From: Bacteroidota bacterium
GTDB taxonomy: Bacteria > Bacteroidota > Bacteroidia > Bacteroidales > JAADJA01
NCBI GenBank assembly: GCA_020444515.1
Contig: JAHLKX010000002.1
Location: forward strand, 186,001 to 250,000
Length of the DNA: 64,000 nt
Direction of reading: 5' to 3'
The stretch's first letter is position 1; each line of letters begins with the position of its first letter. This document shows positions 56,532-64,000 of the stretch, in pieces. The notes below the pieces were generated by a model. The model did no database searches and had not been told where the DNA came from. It worked only from the letters and a program-made list of their open reading frames with translations. A program made the translations under genes and the position numbers.

Positions 56532-58643
56532 TTAACTGATCATGCTCCAATTGGTTTTTGTGCGATTTATCTCTTTTAAAAAACGGGCAATTGGTTGATT
56601 CTTTTCCTTTTCAAGATGGGGATCATTTCTCAGTAATTCGGAAGCTTTGCTTCGGGCGTATTTCAGGATCTTTTCATCTTTGATGATATCGGCAATTTTT
56701 AAATCGAGTATACCGCTTTGTTGTGTGCCGTGTAAATCGCCGGGTCCACGCAGGCGAAGGTCAACTTCGGCTATCTCAAATCCATCGGTGGTGCGAACCA
56801 TGGTTTTAATTCGTTCCCGGCCATCGGCGGTCAGTTTTTCTTTGGTCATTAAAATGCAATAGGATTGATCGGCTCCTCGCCCTACCCGGCCCCTTAATTG
56901 ATGCAATTGAGATAATCCAAATCGTTCGGCATTTTCAATCACCATCACCGAGGCATTGGGCACATCCACGCCCACTTCAATTACTGTGGTGGAAACCATG
57001 ATATCGGTTTCGCCCTTTACGAACCGCTGCATTTCAAATTCTTTATCGGCAGGCGGTAATTTGCCATGAACAATGCTGATTGCATAATCGGGCAGGGGAA
57101 AGGCCCGGCTCATGCTGTCGTAGCCATCCTGTAAATCCTTTAAATCCAACTTTTCCGATTCATTGATCAACGGATATACTACATACACCTGTCGTCCTTC
57201 AGCGATCTGCTTTTTTAAAAAACCAAAGAGTTTCAGGCGGTCTTTATCGTAATAATGAGCTGTTTTTATCGGTTTTCGCCCGGGCGGTAATTCATCGATC
57301 ACCGACACGTCCAGGTCACCGTAAAAGGTCATGGCCAGCGTTCGGGGGATGGGTGTGGCCGTCATCACCAGCATATGGGGTGGAATGGTGTTCTTCTTCC
57401 ACATCCGGGCGCGCTGTGCTACGCCAAAACGGTGTTGCTCATCAATTACCACCAAACCGAGGTTATTGAACTGAACGCTTTCTTCGATCAATGCATGTGT
57501 ACCGATGAGGATGTGTAGGTCTCCGCTTTGGAGCAGTTCGTGCATTTCCTTTCGCTGTTTGGCTTTGGTGGAGCCGGTGAGGAGATTCACATGAACCGGC
57601 ATACCTTCCATCATGCGGGAAATGGTTTTAAAGTGCTGTGCTGCCAGGATTTCGGTGGGCGCCATCAGGCAGGCCTGGAAACCGTTATCGAGCGCAATCA
57701 GCATCGACATCAGTGCGACCAGGGTTTTGCCGCTTCCCACATCGCCCTGCAGAAGCCGGTTCATTTGTTTGCCTGAGCCCAGATCGGCACGAATTTCCTT
57801 AATCACCTTTTTTTGTGCATTGGTCAATTCGAAGGGGAGGTGATTTTGATAAAAGTCATTGAAATAATCCCCAACCACGCCAAAACGATTCCCTTTAAGT
57901 TTTTCAAGCCGAAGCAATTTCAACTTTAGCAGGTTGAGCTGGTGAAAGAAAAACTCCTCAAACTTCAGGCGCGCCCTCGCTTTTTCAAGGATGGCCGGAT
58001 CAGAGGGGAAATGAACATTCATGATGGCCATCTCCCGGGACACTAATTTTATGGAGTTAATCAAATCTTCCGTCAGGTTTTCAGTGATATGACCCTGTGC
58101 TTGAATCAACAGGTTTTTCATTATTTTCCGAATTCCTTTGCTGTCAAGGCCTTTGTTTTTAAGCTTCTCAGTCGACGAATAAAAAGGCTGCAGTTTTTCT
58201 TCGATCGTTTCCGCCTGTTCGGCTACCGTCTCAATTTCGGGATGAGCAAAGTTGAATTTACCATTGAATAAGGAGGGTTTGCCAAAAACTACATATTCAG
58301 TTCCGGGTTCGAGTTTTTTTTCAATCCATTTGATACCTTTAAACCAAACCAGTTCAATTACCCCGGTATCATCTCTCAACATAGCCACGAGGCGCTGAGA
58401 TCTTGGCTTTCCTATTTTCTGAATATTGAGTAATGTGCCTTTGATCTGAATGTAAGTTAAGTCGTCATGGATTTCGCGGATGCTGTAAAATTTACTGCGG
58501 TCAACATATCGAAATGGATAATATGTGAGGAGGTGATTAAAGGTGAATATGCCCAGTTCTTTTTTGAGTACATCTGCCCTCGCAGGCCCTACACCTTTTA
58601 GGTATTCAATGGGAGTATCCAGTATGTCGACATGGGGAGCCAT
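56532..58643 (-). CDS. recG: ATP-dependent DNA helicase RecG
   Basis: A 703-residue helicase from the ATG at 58643 (MAPHVDILDTPIEYLKGVGPARADVLKKEL). The longer reading from 58652 starts inside a -7-like box, TAAATTTG (58657-58650), so it is unlikely. The wedge/OB domain is followed by Walker A GDVGSGKT, VVIDEQHRFG (DEQH), MTATPIPRTLAMTFYGDLD, and helicase-C motifs GRVGRGADQSYCILM. It remodels stalled replication forks and recombination intermediates. Spacing to pheT is 66 bases. Confidence 0.97.
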   Translation of the reverse strand: MAPHVDILDTPIEYLKGVGPARADVLKKELGIFTFNHLLTYYPFRYVDRSKFYSIREIHDDLTYIQIKGTLLNIQKIGKPRSQRLVAMLRDDTGVIELVWFKGIKWIEKKLEPGTEYVVFGKPSLFNGKFNFAHPEIETVAEQAETIEEKLQPFYSSTEKLKNKGLDSKGIRKIMKNLLIQAQGHITENLTEDLINSIKLVSREMAIMNVHFPSDPAILEKARARLKFEEFFFHQLNLLKLKLLRLEKLKGNRFGVVGDYFNDFYQNHLPFELTNAQKKVIKEIRADLGSGKQMNRLLQGDVGSGKTLVALMSMLIALDNGFQACLMAPTEILAAQHFKTISRMMEGMPVHVNLLTGSTKAKQRKEMHELLQSGDLHILIGTHALIEESVQFNNLGLVVIDEQHRFGVAQRARMWKKNTIPPHMLVMTATPIPRTLAMTFYGDLDVSVIDELPPGRKPIKTAHYYDKDRLKLFGFLKKQIAEGRQVYVVYPLINESEKLDLKDLQDGYDSMSRAFPLPDYAISIVHGKLPPADKEFEMQRFVKGETDIMVSTTVIEVGVDVPNASVMVIENAERFGLSQLHQLRGRVGRGADQSYCILMTKEKLTADGRERIKTMVRTTDGFEIAEVDLRLRGPGDLHGTQQSGILDLKIADIIKDEKILKYARSKASELLRNDPHLEKEKNQPIARFLKEINRTKTNWSMIS

Positions 58644-58681
58644 AGAAAACAAATTTAGATAAAATCGCTATGGGCGGGCAT

Positions 58682-58711
58682 AAAAAAACTCCTCCGGAAA
58701 GGGAGGAGTTT
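58682..58711 (-). terminator. Terminator after gldN
   Basis: Arms AAACTCCTCC (58686-58695) and GGAGGAGTTT (58702-58711) around a 6-base loop, with seven Ts on the minus strand, 19 bases after the gldN stop. Confidence 0.88.
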
Positions 58712-58730
58712 CGAATATTTTCAGATGAAA

Positions 58731-59585
58731 TTAAAATTCCCAGAGTTCGTGCTCAAATTCGGACAATTCATTTTTGATGCGTTCAGCTTCAAGCAGGGCA
58801 TCCATTCCACTGGCATAATCCGAAATTTCGCGATCGTAAACATTTTCTTCTTTATAGACGTAGCTTCCAAACATCCGTTTCCAGAAAATTTCGTCGTAAG
58901 TCCTTGTCTCAGCACTGTTGTGCCTGTTGAATACAATCGCCTGTGCAAATACCGGTCGGGCCTCTGGGAAATAGATCCAGAACATATCTTCAAATCCAAA
59001 GAAACTGCCGTCTTCATTGTAGAGGTTTCGAACCGGACATATTCCCAGGATGCGGACATCCATGACCGAGCGTTGTTTATCGAAGAACCACTCTTCTTTT
59101 AGTTTGATCCTCTGCACTTCGGTGGGGTTGAAGTCCTCTTTTACAACCTCATACCTCAAAATCCTGTTGGGATTGTTAGGATCAATGATGGGCACCGTGT
59201 CAATCCGTGTGAATTTCTTTTCAATTTCCTGGTAAGTTAGGGGAACCAGAAACTGATCATCTCTCGAAGGATCATAAGCTGTTATGCTTCCTTCGCGAAT
59301 AGCATCCATGACGACGGTCATGAAGTTTTTCCAACCTTTTTTAGGTGTTTCCGGATAGTAAAAAGGATGGTTGATCTTTTGCCTAAGATCCATAATGCGC
59401 CAGATCCTTTTCTGCCATGCAACATCGGCTTCTCGAACCGGAGTGTAGGGAATGGGCTTTTTATCCGGAATATGGATTTTGTCATAAACGCCATCACGTG
59501 GACTATCAAGGATTTGAGCGAAAGATGCAGAATTTATTCCAAGAATAAGTCCGGCAAGTACAAAAAAGCTCAAAAAAGTTTTCAT
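58731..59585 (-). CDS. gldN: T9SS component GldN
   Basis: The ATG at 59585 is preferred over longer readings because AAGGAGG lies 5 bases upstream and the product then has a clear signal peptide (MKTFLSFFVLAGLILGINSASFAQ). The 284-residue mature region shows the GldN pattern: DAIREGSITAYDPSRDDQFLVPLTYQEIEKKF, RIKLKEEWFFDKQRSVMDVRILGICPV and EIFWKRMFGSYVYKEENVYDREI. GldN/PorN associates with the GldK ring in the periplasm as part of the T9SS. It starts 10 bases after gldM and is the last gene of the operon. Confidence 0.94.
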   Translation of the reverse strand: MKTFLSFFVLAGLILGINSASFAQILDSPRDGVYDKIHIPDKKPIPYTPVREADVAWQKRIWRIMDLRQKINHPFYYPETPKKGWKNFMTVVMDAIREGSITAYDPSRDDQFLVPLTYQEIEKKFTRIDTVPIIDPNNPNRILRYEVVKEDFNPTEVQRIKLKEEWFFDKQRSVMDVRILGICPVRNLYNEDGSFFGFEDMFWIYFPEARPVFAQAIVFNRHNSAETRTYDEIFWKRMFGSYVYKEENVYDREISDYASGMDALLEAERIKNELSEFEHELWEF

Positions 59586-59595
59586 AGAAACCTCC

Positions 59596-61200
59596 TTATT
59601 GTATTGTAATATTAATAGATTCAATTTTACGAGGGCCTTCAGGTCCTCTAACATTGATGTCGCGGAAAACAATGATGTCATTCTTTTTGAGTGACTGAAT
59701 TTGATTCTTCATTTTTTCCGAGAACATCTGGCTTTCTGATTTTTCGGTAACAAAATAACCACCACCCTGGGGTATGTACATGGTAAAAGATGTTACTCTA
59801 AAGTCGTATTCAAAGTCAACATATTCAGGCATGGTACATAGCAGGAATGGGTTAGCCAACATACGCTTAACCGATATTTTATCATCTTCCGAACCGATAA
59901 TACGGGCAATGGGATCGGGCAAACGTTTTACCCTGAACAACTGTTCTCCCATAAACTTACTGCCACCTTCGTCATCAGCGTAAACCCTGATTGTGGTTTC
60001 ATATGCTTCAGGGGGCAAGTCTTTCACTACCCAACCTGTATCCGTTCGTGTTAAACTTCCTTGATCAATTTGTGGTTTCAGCTGCGAATCAGCTTTTCCG
60101 GATGCAGAAATACTAACCGGATTATCTACACCACGGTAAAATACGTTCATTTTGGTCGGTGAAATGGTGGCAGATGGTTTGGCTACTATATAGTCCTGGC
60201 TGAATCCATAGTAGACGGGTAAACCCGAAGGATCGGTCATTTCAATGATACCAGCATATTTATGAGAACCTTCCCGACTGGCGGGTAGGCTTAATTGTAC
60301 ACTTCCTTTATCGCCTTCAATTTTAGTTGCCTGAGGAATCTGTGACTGGGTCATGGTATCAGCACCTTCAATGTAATAAACGATTGGATTTTGAGTTTCA
60401 TCAATGGCTGCAACCAGTACTTCGGCTTCATAATCGCCACCCTGGAAAACATAATTACTTTTAGCAATTACCTTGGCACTCAATCCGGAGAATTTAAAAT
60501 CGGCCTCCGTAATTGATGAATACAGGTAGTTAATAATGTCAGACTCTGCATTGTATATTTCTGCTTTGATTTTATTCATGATGGTAACATCAGCCGCCAA
60601 AATGGTATGATAGAAGTTATAATACTCCCAGTTCAAAGGTTGTCCGTTGGCATTTTTATAATCGCCGTCCGTTTTTAATCCAAGTCGTTCATCAAATATG
60701 GGACGACGGTCTTCATCCACAAAGCGAAGCAATCGTGCCCGATAATTATTAAGGCTATCTTTCAATGGTGTTGCAACACCTTTTTTGGTATCATTCCCAA
60801 TGAAGAAGTTGGTTGGGTAGTCAAAATTATCTTTCTTCTTTACATCAACAAGGGCGATGGTCTTTGCTTCACTGAAGGGTATTTTTTCAGAAAATGAAAT
60901 GACTTCGTATTTAAGACTGTCGACATAATTGATTAGTTGTGTGGTTTGATTTCTGACCCTTTTCGCCTCTTCCCACTCATCTCCAACTTTTTCAGGGTTT
61001 AATTCGTATTGCATTTCAAAATCGCGATAAACCTTGTCAATTTTCTGAGCAAATTTTTCGTTGGTTACCTCAATGCTGTCATTCACAACCAGAAACGCAT
61101 CCAGAATCTCCTTAGACACATTCAATGCCAGGAGGGCGGTCAGAACCAGGTACATCATGGCAATCATTTTCTGCCGTGGGGTTTCCTTATATCCAGCCAT
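59596..61200 (-). CDS. gldM: T9SS motor protein GldM
   Basis: A 534-residue inner-membrane protein: one N-terminal TM (MIAMMYLVLTALLALNVSKEILDAF, 9-33) and a long periplasmic region of helical then Ig-like beta domains (DFKFSGLSAKVIAKSNYVFQGGDYEAEV and YIPQGGGYFVTEKSESQMFSEKMKNQIQSLKKND). With GldL it forms the proton-powered rotary motor that drives the T9SS. Family length is about 510-530. It lies between gldL (45 bases) and gldN. Confidence 0.96.
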   Translation of the reverse strand: MAGYKETPRQKMIAMMYLVLTALLALNVSKEILDAFLVVNDSIEVTNEKFAQKIDKVYRDFEMQYELNPEKVGDEWEEAKRVRNQTTQLINYVDSLKYEVISFSEKIPFSEAKTIALVDVKKKDNFDYPTNFFIGNDTKKGVATPLKDSLNNYRARLLRFVDEDRRPIFDERLGLKTDGDYKNANGQPLNWEYYNFYHTILAADVTIMNKIKAEIYNAESDIINYLYSSITEADFKFSGLSAKVIAKSNYVFQGGDYEAEVLVAAIDETQNPIVYYIEGADTMTQSQIPQATKIEGDKGSVQLSLPASREGSHKYAGIIEMTDPSGLPVYYGFSQDYIVAKPSATISPTKMNVFYRGVDNPVSISASGKADSQLKPQIDQGSLTRTDTGWVVKDLPPEAYETTIRVYADDEGGSKFMGEQLFRVKRLPDPIARIIGSEDDKISVKRMLANPFLLCTMPEYVDFEYDFRVTSFTMYIPQGGGYFVTEKSESQMFSEKMKNQIQSLKKNDIIVFRDINVRGPEGPRKIESINITIQ

Positions 61201-61245
61201 GTTAAGACTTTGTTTTTAGTTTATTGGTGAACACTAATATTTATT

Positions 61246-62427
61246 TTAACCTTCTGATTTAACATTCATAGCTGAAAGCATATTACCATAAACGGTATTG
61301 AGCGCCGAAACTTTTTTCGCAAGGTTATCAAGTTCCTGATTATATTTCAAAGTTTTATCAGCAGAGTCGTTGAGTTTAGAAAGGAAATTCTCTAAAGTAT
61401 CTTGCAATTGAGATACTTTTTCAACCTGTCCGGTGGTTCCTTCAAGCTGCGTTTTAAAAGCATTGTTCAGTGCATTGAGATTCTCCTGGTATTTCACTGT
61501 ATTTTCAACAGATGAATTGATGTTGCTGACAAATTTTTCAATGGTTTCCTGAAGTTTTGCAGCTGAACCTACCTGACTTTCTGAATTTTTAAGCTGAGCT
61601 TCATAGGAAGCATTTAACGAGGTAAGGTTTTGGGCAATCTTGGACAACTGTTCATTATAATTAATTTCATTCAGCGAAGTAAAATCAAGGGCCTTGGCTG
61701 ATGCGGCCAGTGCTTCGGATGATTTATTATAATTATTGGTAAGCTGATTGGCTGAGCTGGTAGCTGCTTTGACACTTTCTGCAAAACCGGCAGTAGCTTC
61801 CAAATCGCTTTCAAGAGATTTACTGGCCCTGGAATATACATCGGATAAACCACCAACTTGATCGGATGCATTTTTAACATTACTCAGATAAGATTCTGAT
61901 GCAGTGATTTCCTGATTGATGGATTCCGTTTGCTTATTGTAAGAATCGGATAACGTTTCGATGGATTGTGAAGCTCCTTTTACACGCTCGGTAAATTCAT
62001 TGGTAGCAAAAGCAGCATCCGTCACATCCTTTAGTTTGTTGGTATTATCACTCAAGGATTTCAAACCCGTACCCAGGCTTTCGATCAATTCTGGTCCGAT
62101 CTTGGCTTCAGATAACATCTTATCCAGATCCTCGGTCAATCCTTCTTTTCTTTGTTCATCTTCAATTTCGGCAGTTACACCATGGTACATTCCAGCTAGC
62201 TCGGGATATACAAGGCTCCAATCTGGTTCAACATGTGGAGGTTCAAATGCTGAAAAGAAGAAGATAATGGACTCAGTAGTCAGACCAATGATAAGCATGA
62301 TATCAGCACCATTGTAGTGATTGATCTTGAACAATGCTCCCAAAATTACAACGGAGGCGCCAATACCATAAAGCTTGGCCATAAAGTTTTTAAAACCCCT
62401 ACTTTTTACAATGTTATTTAATCCCAT
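61246..62427 (-). CDS. gldL: T9SS motor protein GldL with extended coiled-coil tail
   Basis: A 393-residue protein. The first 100 residues carry the two GldL membrane helices (KLYGIGASVVILGALFKI and IMLIIGLTTESIIFFFSAFEPP, with the proton-path Glu). The remainder is an unusually long, heptad-like cytoplasmic coiled coil with repeats around residues 262-380 (NYNEQLSKIAQNLTSLN, KYQENLNALNNAFKTQLE, KYNQELDNLAKKVSALN) spaced by 56 and 49 residues, both multiples of seven. Flavobacterial GldL is about 215 residues; the Porphyromonas protein is about 310. Confidence 0.93.
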   Translation of the reverse strand: MGLNNIVKSRGFKNFMAKLYGIGASVVILGALFKINHYNGADIMLIIGLTTESIIFFFSAFEPPHVEPDWSLVYPELAGMYHGVTAEIEDEQRKEGLTEDLDKMLSEAKIGPELIESLGTGLKSLSDNTNKLKDVTDAAFATNEFTERVKGASQSIETLSDSYNKQTESINQEITASESYLSNVKNASDQVGGLSDVYSRASKSLESDLEATAGFAESVKAATSSANQLTNNYNKSSEALAASAKALDFTSLNEINYNEQLSKIAQNLTSLNASYEAQLKNSESQVGSAAKLQETIEKFVSNINSSVENTVKYQENLNALNNAFKTQLEGTTGQVEKVSQLQDTLENFLSKLNDSADKTLKYNQELDNLAKKVSALNTVYGNMLSAMNVKSEG

Positions 62428-62478
62428 GATTAGTGATAAAAATTAAATAAAATATGATTTTAGACTCTGTTAATTCTC

Positions 62479-63843
62479 TTATTTCTTATAAATGTGTGAG
62501 GCTTTGGCAGGATTGTCATCTTTCTGCCGTCCCAGATAAGGTTGTACACAACGGAATCCGATATACGATTTCGCTGTATCCTGGTATTCGTAAGAACGGG
62601 CAGCAACCTGAAGGTAATATCCTACATCTTTCCATGATCCACCCCGAACAACTTTACGCTTTAACACTGCCGGATCATTGATATCGGCGTTGTATTGATA
62701 ATGTGGATTAAGATCCCAGGTAAAGTTATAGGACGACTCATCAAAAGCATCGGCAGTCCATTCAGCCACATTACCCGACATATCATACAATCCCCAATCA
62801 TTGGGCGGATAATGTGCTACTATAATAGGTGTCGCACCTCCATCATCGGTGTAATTTCCGCGAAGGGGTTTATAGTTTCCTAAGAAACATCCTTTATCAT
62901 TTCTGGTGTAAGGTCCTCCCCAGGGATAGGGGTTAAAATCATGACCACCACGTGCAGCCCATTCCCATTCGGCCTCGGTGGGAAGCCTGTAGTCATGGAT
63001 GCTTGCATCACCTTTTTTCGATGCTAGAAATGAATTTTTAATTTGTGTTCTCCAAACACAAAAAGCCTTGGCCTGGCGCCAATTTACGCCAACTACAGGG
63101 TAATTATCATAAGCTGGGTGCCAGAAATATTTTTGCGTCAATGGCTCATTGAATGAGTATGAATAATCATATAGCCACACCAGGGTATCCGGATAAACAT
63201 TAACAACCTCTTTCCTTACGTAAACAGACCTGTCCTGAAGGCCTTGCGGACGGTTGTTCAGGGATCCGGCTTCAACATTTCCATCTTGGCTGAAATCCTT
63301 TTTAGCTGCAGCCTGGAGATCTACCCAATAATACTCATAATTGAATTTACGGGTATCAAATTCTTTTTTTCTGAAATACCGCTCGTGTTCCGGCAAATAC
63401 ATTTCTGCCAGGATATCCCTTTCCTCTTCACCATCCCAATCGATTCTGCTATCCCAGTTCAGATAAGGAGGATCAAAGAATTCTCCGGTTTTTCGGTCTT
63501 CCTCGATCAGGTATTCTTCAGGATTCATATCTCCTAATAATACCCTCGCAATGGAGTCACGGACCCAGAATACAAATTGACGGTACTCATTGTTCGTAAT
63601 CTCCGTTTCATCCATATAGAATGCAGCGATGGTCACGGTTCGGGGTTGCGAAATGAGGGCATAATCTGCATCCTCTTCACCTGCACCCATGGTAAAACTA
63701 CCCAGCGGGATATATGCCATGCCATATGGTGTAGGCTGATAATATGGTTTACGGTTTTGCACGCCAACCAGTTCACCATTCCCTGAACTACCACAGCTAC
63801 CAAGAATGATTAAAGCGGCCAGATATAAAAAGACTCTTTTCAT
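62479..63843 (-). CDS. gldK: T9SS lipoprotein GldK
   Basis: A 454-residue lipoprotein with lipobox LGSC (Cys17). The remainder is an FGE/SUMF1-like sulfatase-modifying-factor fold, with IPLGSFTMGAGEEDADY, FYMDETEITNNEYRQFVFWVRD, YPVVGVNWRQAKAFCVWR, RLPTEAEWEWAARGG, YDMSGNVAEWTAD and VVRGGSWKD. GldK/PorK forms the periplasmic ring with GldN under the outer membrane; it is not expected to be enzymatic. First gene of gldKLMN; the usual upstream porP/sprF-like gene would lie outside the window. Confidence 0.95.
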   Translation of the reverse strand: MKRVFLYLAALIILGSCGSSGNGELVGVQNRKPYYQPTPYGMAYIPLGSFTMGAGEEDADYALISQPRTVTIAAFYMDETEITNNEYRQFVFWVRDSIARVLLGDMNPEEYLIEEDRKTGEFFDPPYLNWDSRIDWDGEEERDILAEMYLPEHERYFRKKEFDTRKFNYEYYWVDLQAAAKKDFSQDGNVEAGSLNNRPQGLQDRSVYVRKEVVNVYPDTLVWLYDYSYSFNEPLTQKYFWHPAYDNYPVVGVNWRQAKAFCVWRTQIKNSFLASKKGDASIHDYRLPTEAEWEWAARGGHDFNPYPWGGPYTRNDKGCFLGNYKPLRGNYTDDGGATPIIVAHYPPNDWGLYDMSGNVAEWTADAFDESSYNFTWDLNPHYQYNADINDPAVLKRKVVRGGSWKDVGYYLQVAARSYEYQDTAKSYIGFRCVQPYLGRQKDDNPAKASHIYKK

Positions 63844-63869
63844 TTGAAAGCTGATTTTATTCGAATTTA

Positions 63870-63883
63870 TATAGTATACTATA
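63870..63883. promoter_or_regulatory. 14-base palindrome upstream of gldK
   Basis: TATAGTATACTATA is a perfect palindrome 27 bases before the gldK ATG. A -7-like TAATTTTG (63984-63977, minus strand) lies about 134 bases upstream of the start. The palindrome may be an operator but the DNA is very AT-rich. Confidence 0.25.
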
Positions 63884-64000
63884 ATATAAATGGTATTTTA
63901 CAAATTCTTATCCCAAAAGGTTACAATTCATTCTGTTATAAGAACCTTGTATTTTTATAACTTTCACGTCCCCGATCAAAATTAAGCTTAAAACAATAAC

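Overview
The window comes from a member of the Bacteroidota, most likely an environmental Bacteroidales/Marinilabiliales-type organism. Supporting signs are a SusC/SusD pair with a polysaccharide-utilisation locus (PUL), the type IX secretion (T9SS) core genes gldKLMN, proteins with T9SS C-terminal sorting domains, Bacteroidota-type promoters (TTG-N19-20-TAnnTTTG), a menaquinone pathway and generally weak Shine-Dalgarno usage. I see no rRNA, tRNA, CRISPR array, insertion sequence, prophage or origin. No gene-free stretch exceeds about 300 bases. The longest gaps, 19300-19581 and 48908-49201, hold a promoter, or an inverted repeat plus a terminator.

1-19,370 (minus strand) is a single PUL-like operon transcribed towards base 1: susC, susD, a LamG/Ig-like surface lipoprotein, two GH144-type lipoproteins (the second family member lacks Ig domains), a 1,085-codon discoidin/six-hairpin glycosidase-like protein of unassigned family, a GPH-type sugar:cation symporter with an inserted coiled coil, a GH35 enzyme, and a large GH94/GH149-type glycoside phosphorylase cut by the window edge. 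GH144 enzymes act on beta-1,2-glucans, and a GH35 beta-1,2-glucosyltransferase is known from a GH144-containing cluster. The best reading is therefore outer-membrane capture and cutting of beta-1,2-glucan, periplasmic trimming, import, then phosphorolysis and transglycosylation. The substrate is inferred, not shown.

19,582-30,849 is mixed: an SSS symporter, a ProXp/YbaK-type deacylase, an ammonium transporter with a TorF-like outer-membrane protein, a NarL-type two-component system, a MEMO-family lipoprotein overlapping an SDR oxidoreductase, a DUF2809 protein, an Hsp20 with a small lipoprotein, and an iron alcohol dehydrogenase.

30,955-40,727 is the menaquinone cluster (menI-like, menF, menD, menB, menA, menC, menE). 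An FkbM methyltransferase on the opposite strand interrupts it, as do two secreted-protein genes, one with a T9SS sorting domain, that are translationally coupled to menE. 40,827-46,759 holds mannose-1-phosphate guanylyltransferase, an S46 dipeptidyl-peptidase of DPP7 type, an orphan T9SS sorting-domain remnant, a T9SS propeller-like protein and a DUF4468 protein.

46,952-63,843 (minus strand) is largely housekeeping: groL-groS; secG with a TPR-like protein, lptE and a sigma-54 activator; a nucleotide-sugar dehydrogenase with pheT; recG; and the T9SS motor/core operon gldK-gldL-gldM-gldN. The T9SS core would export the sorting-domain proteins seen elsewhere in the window.
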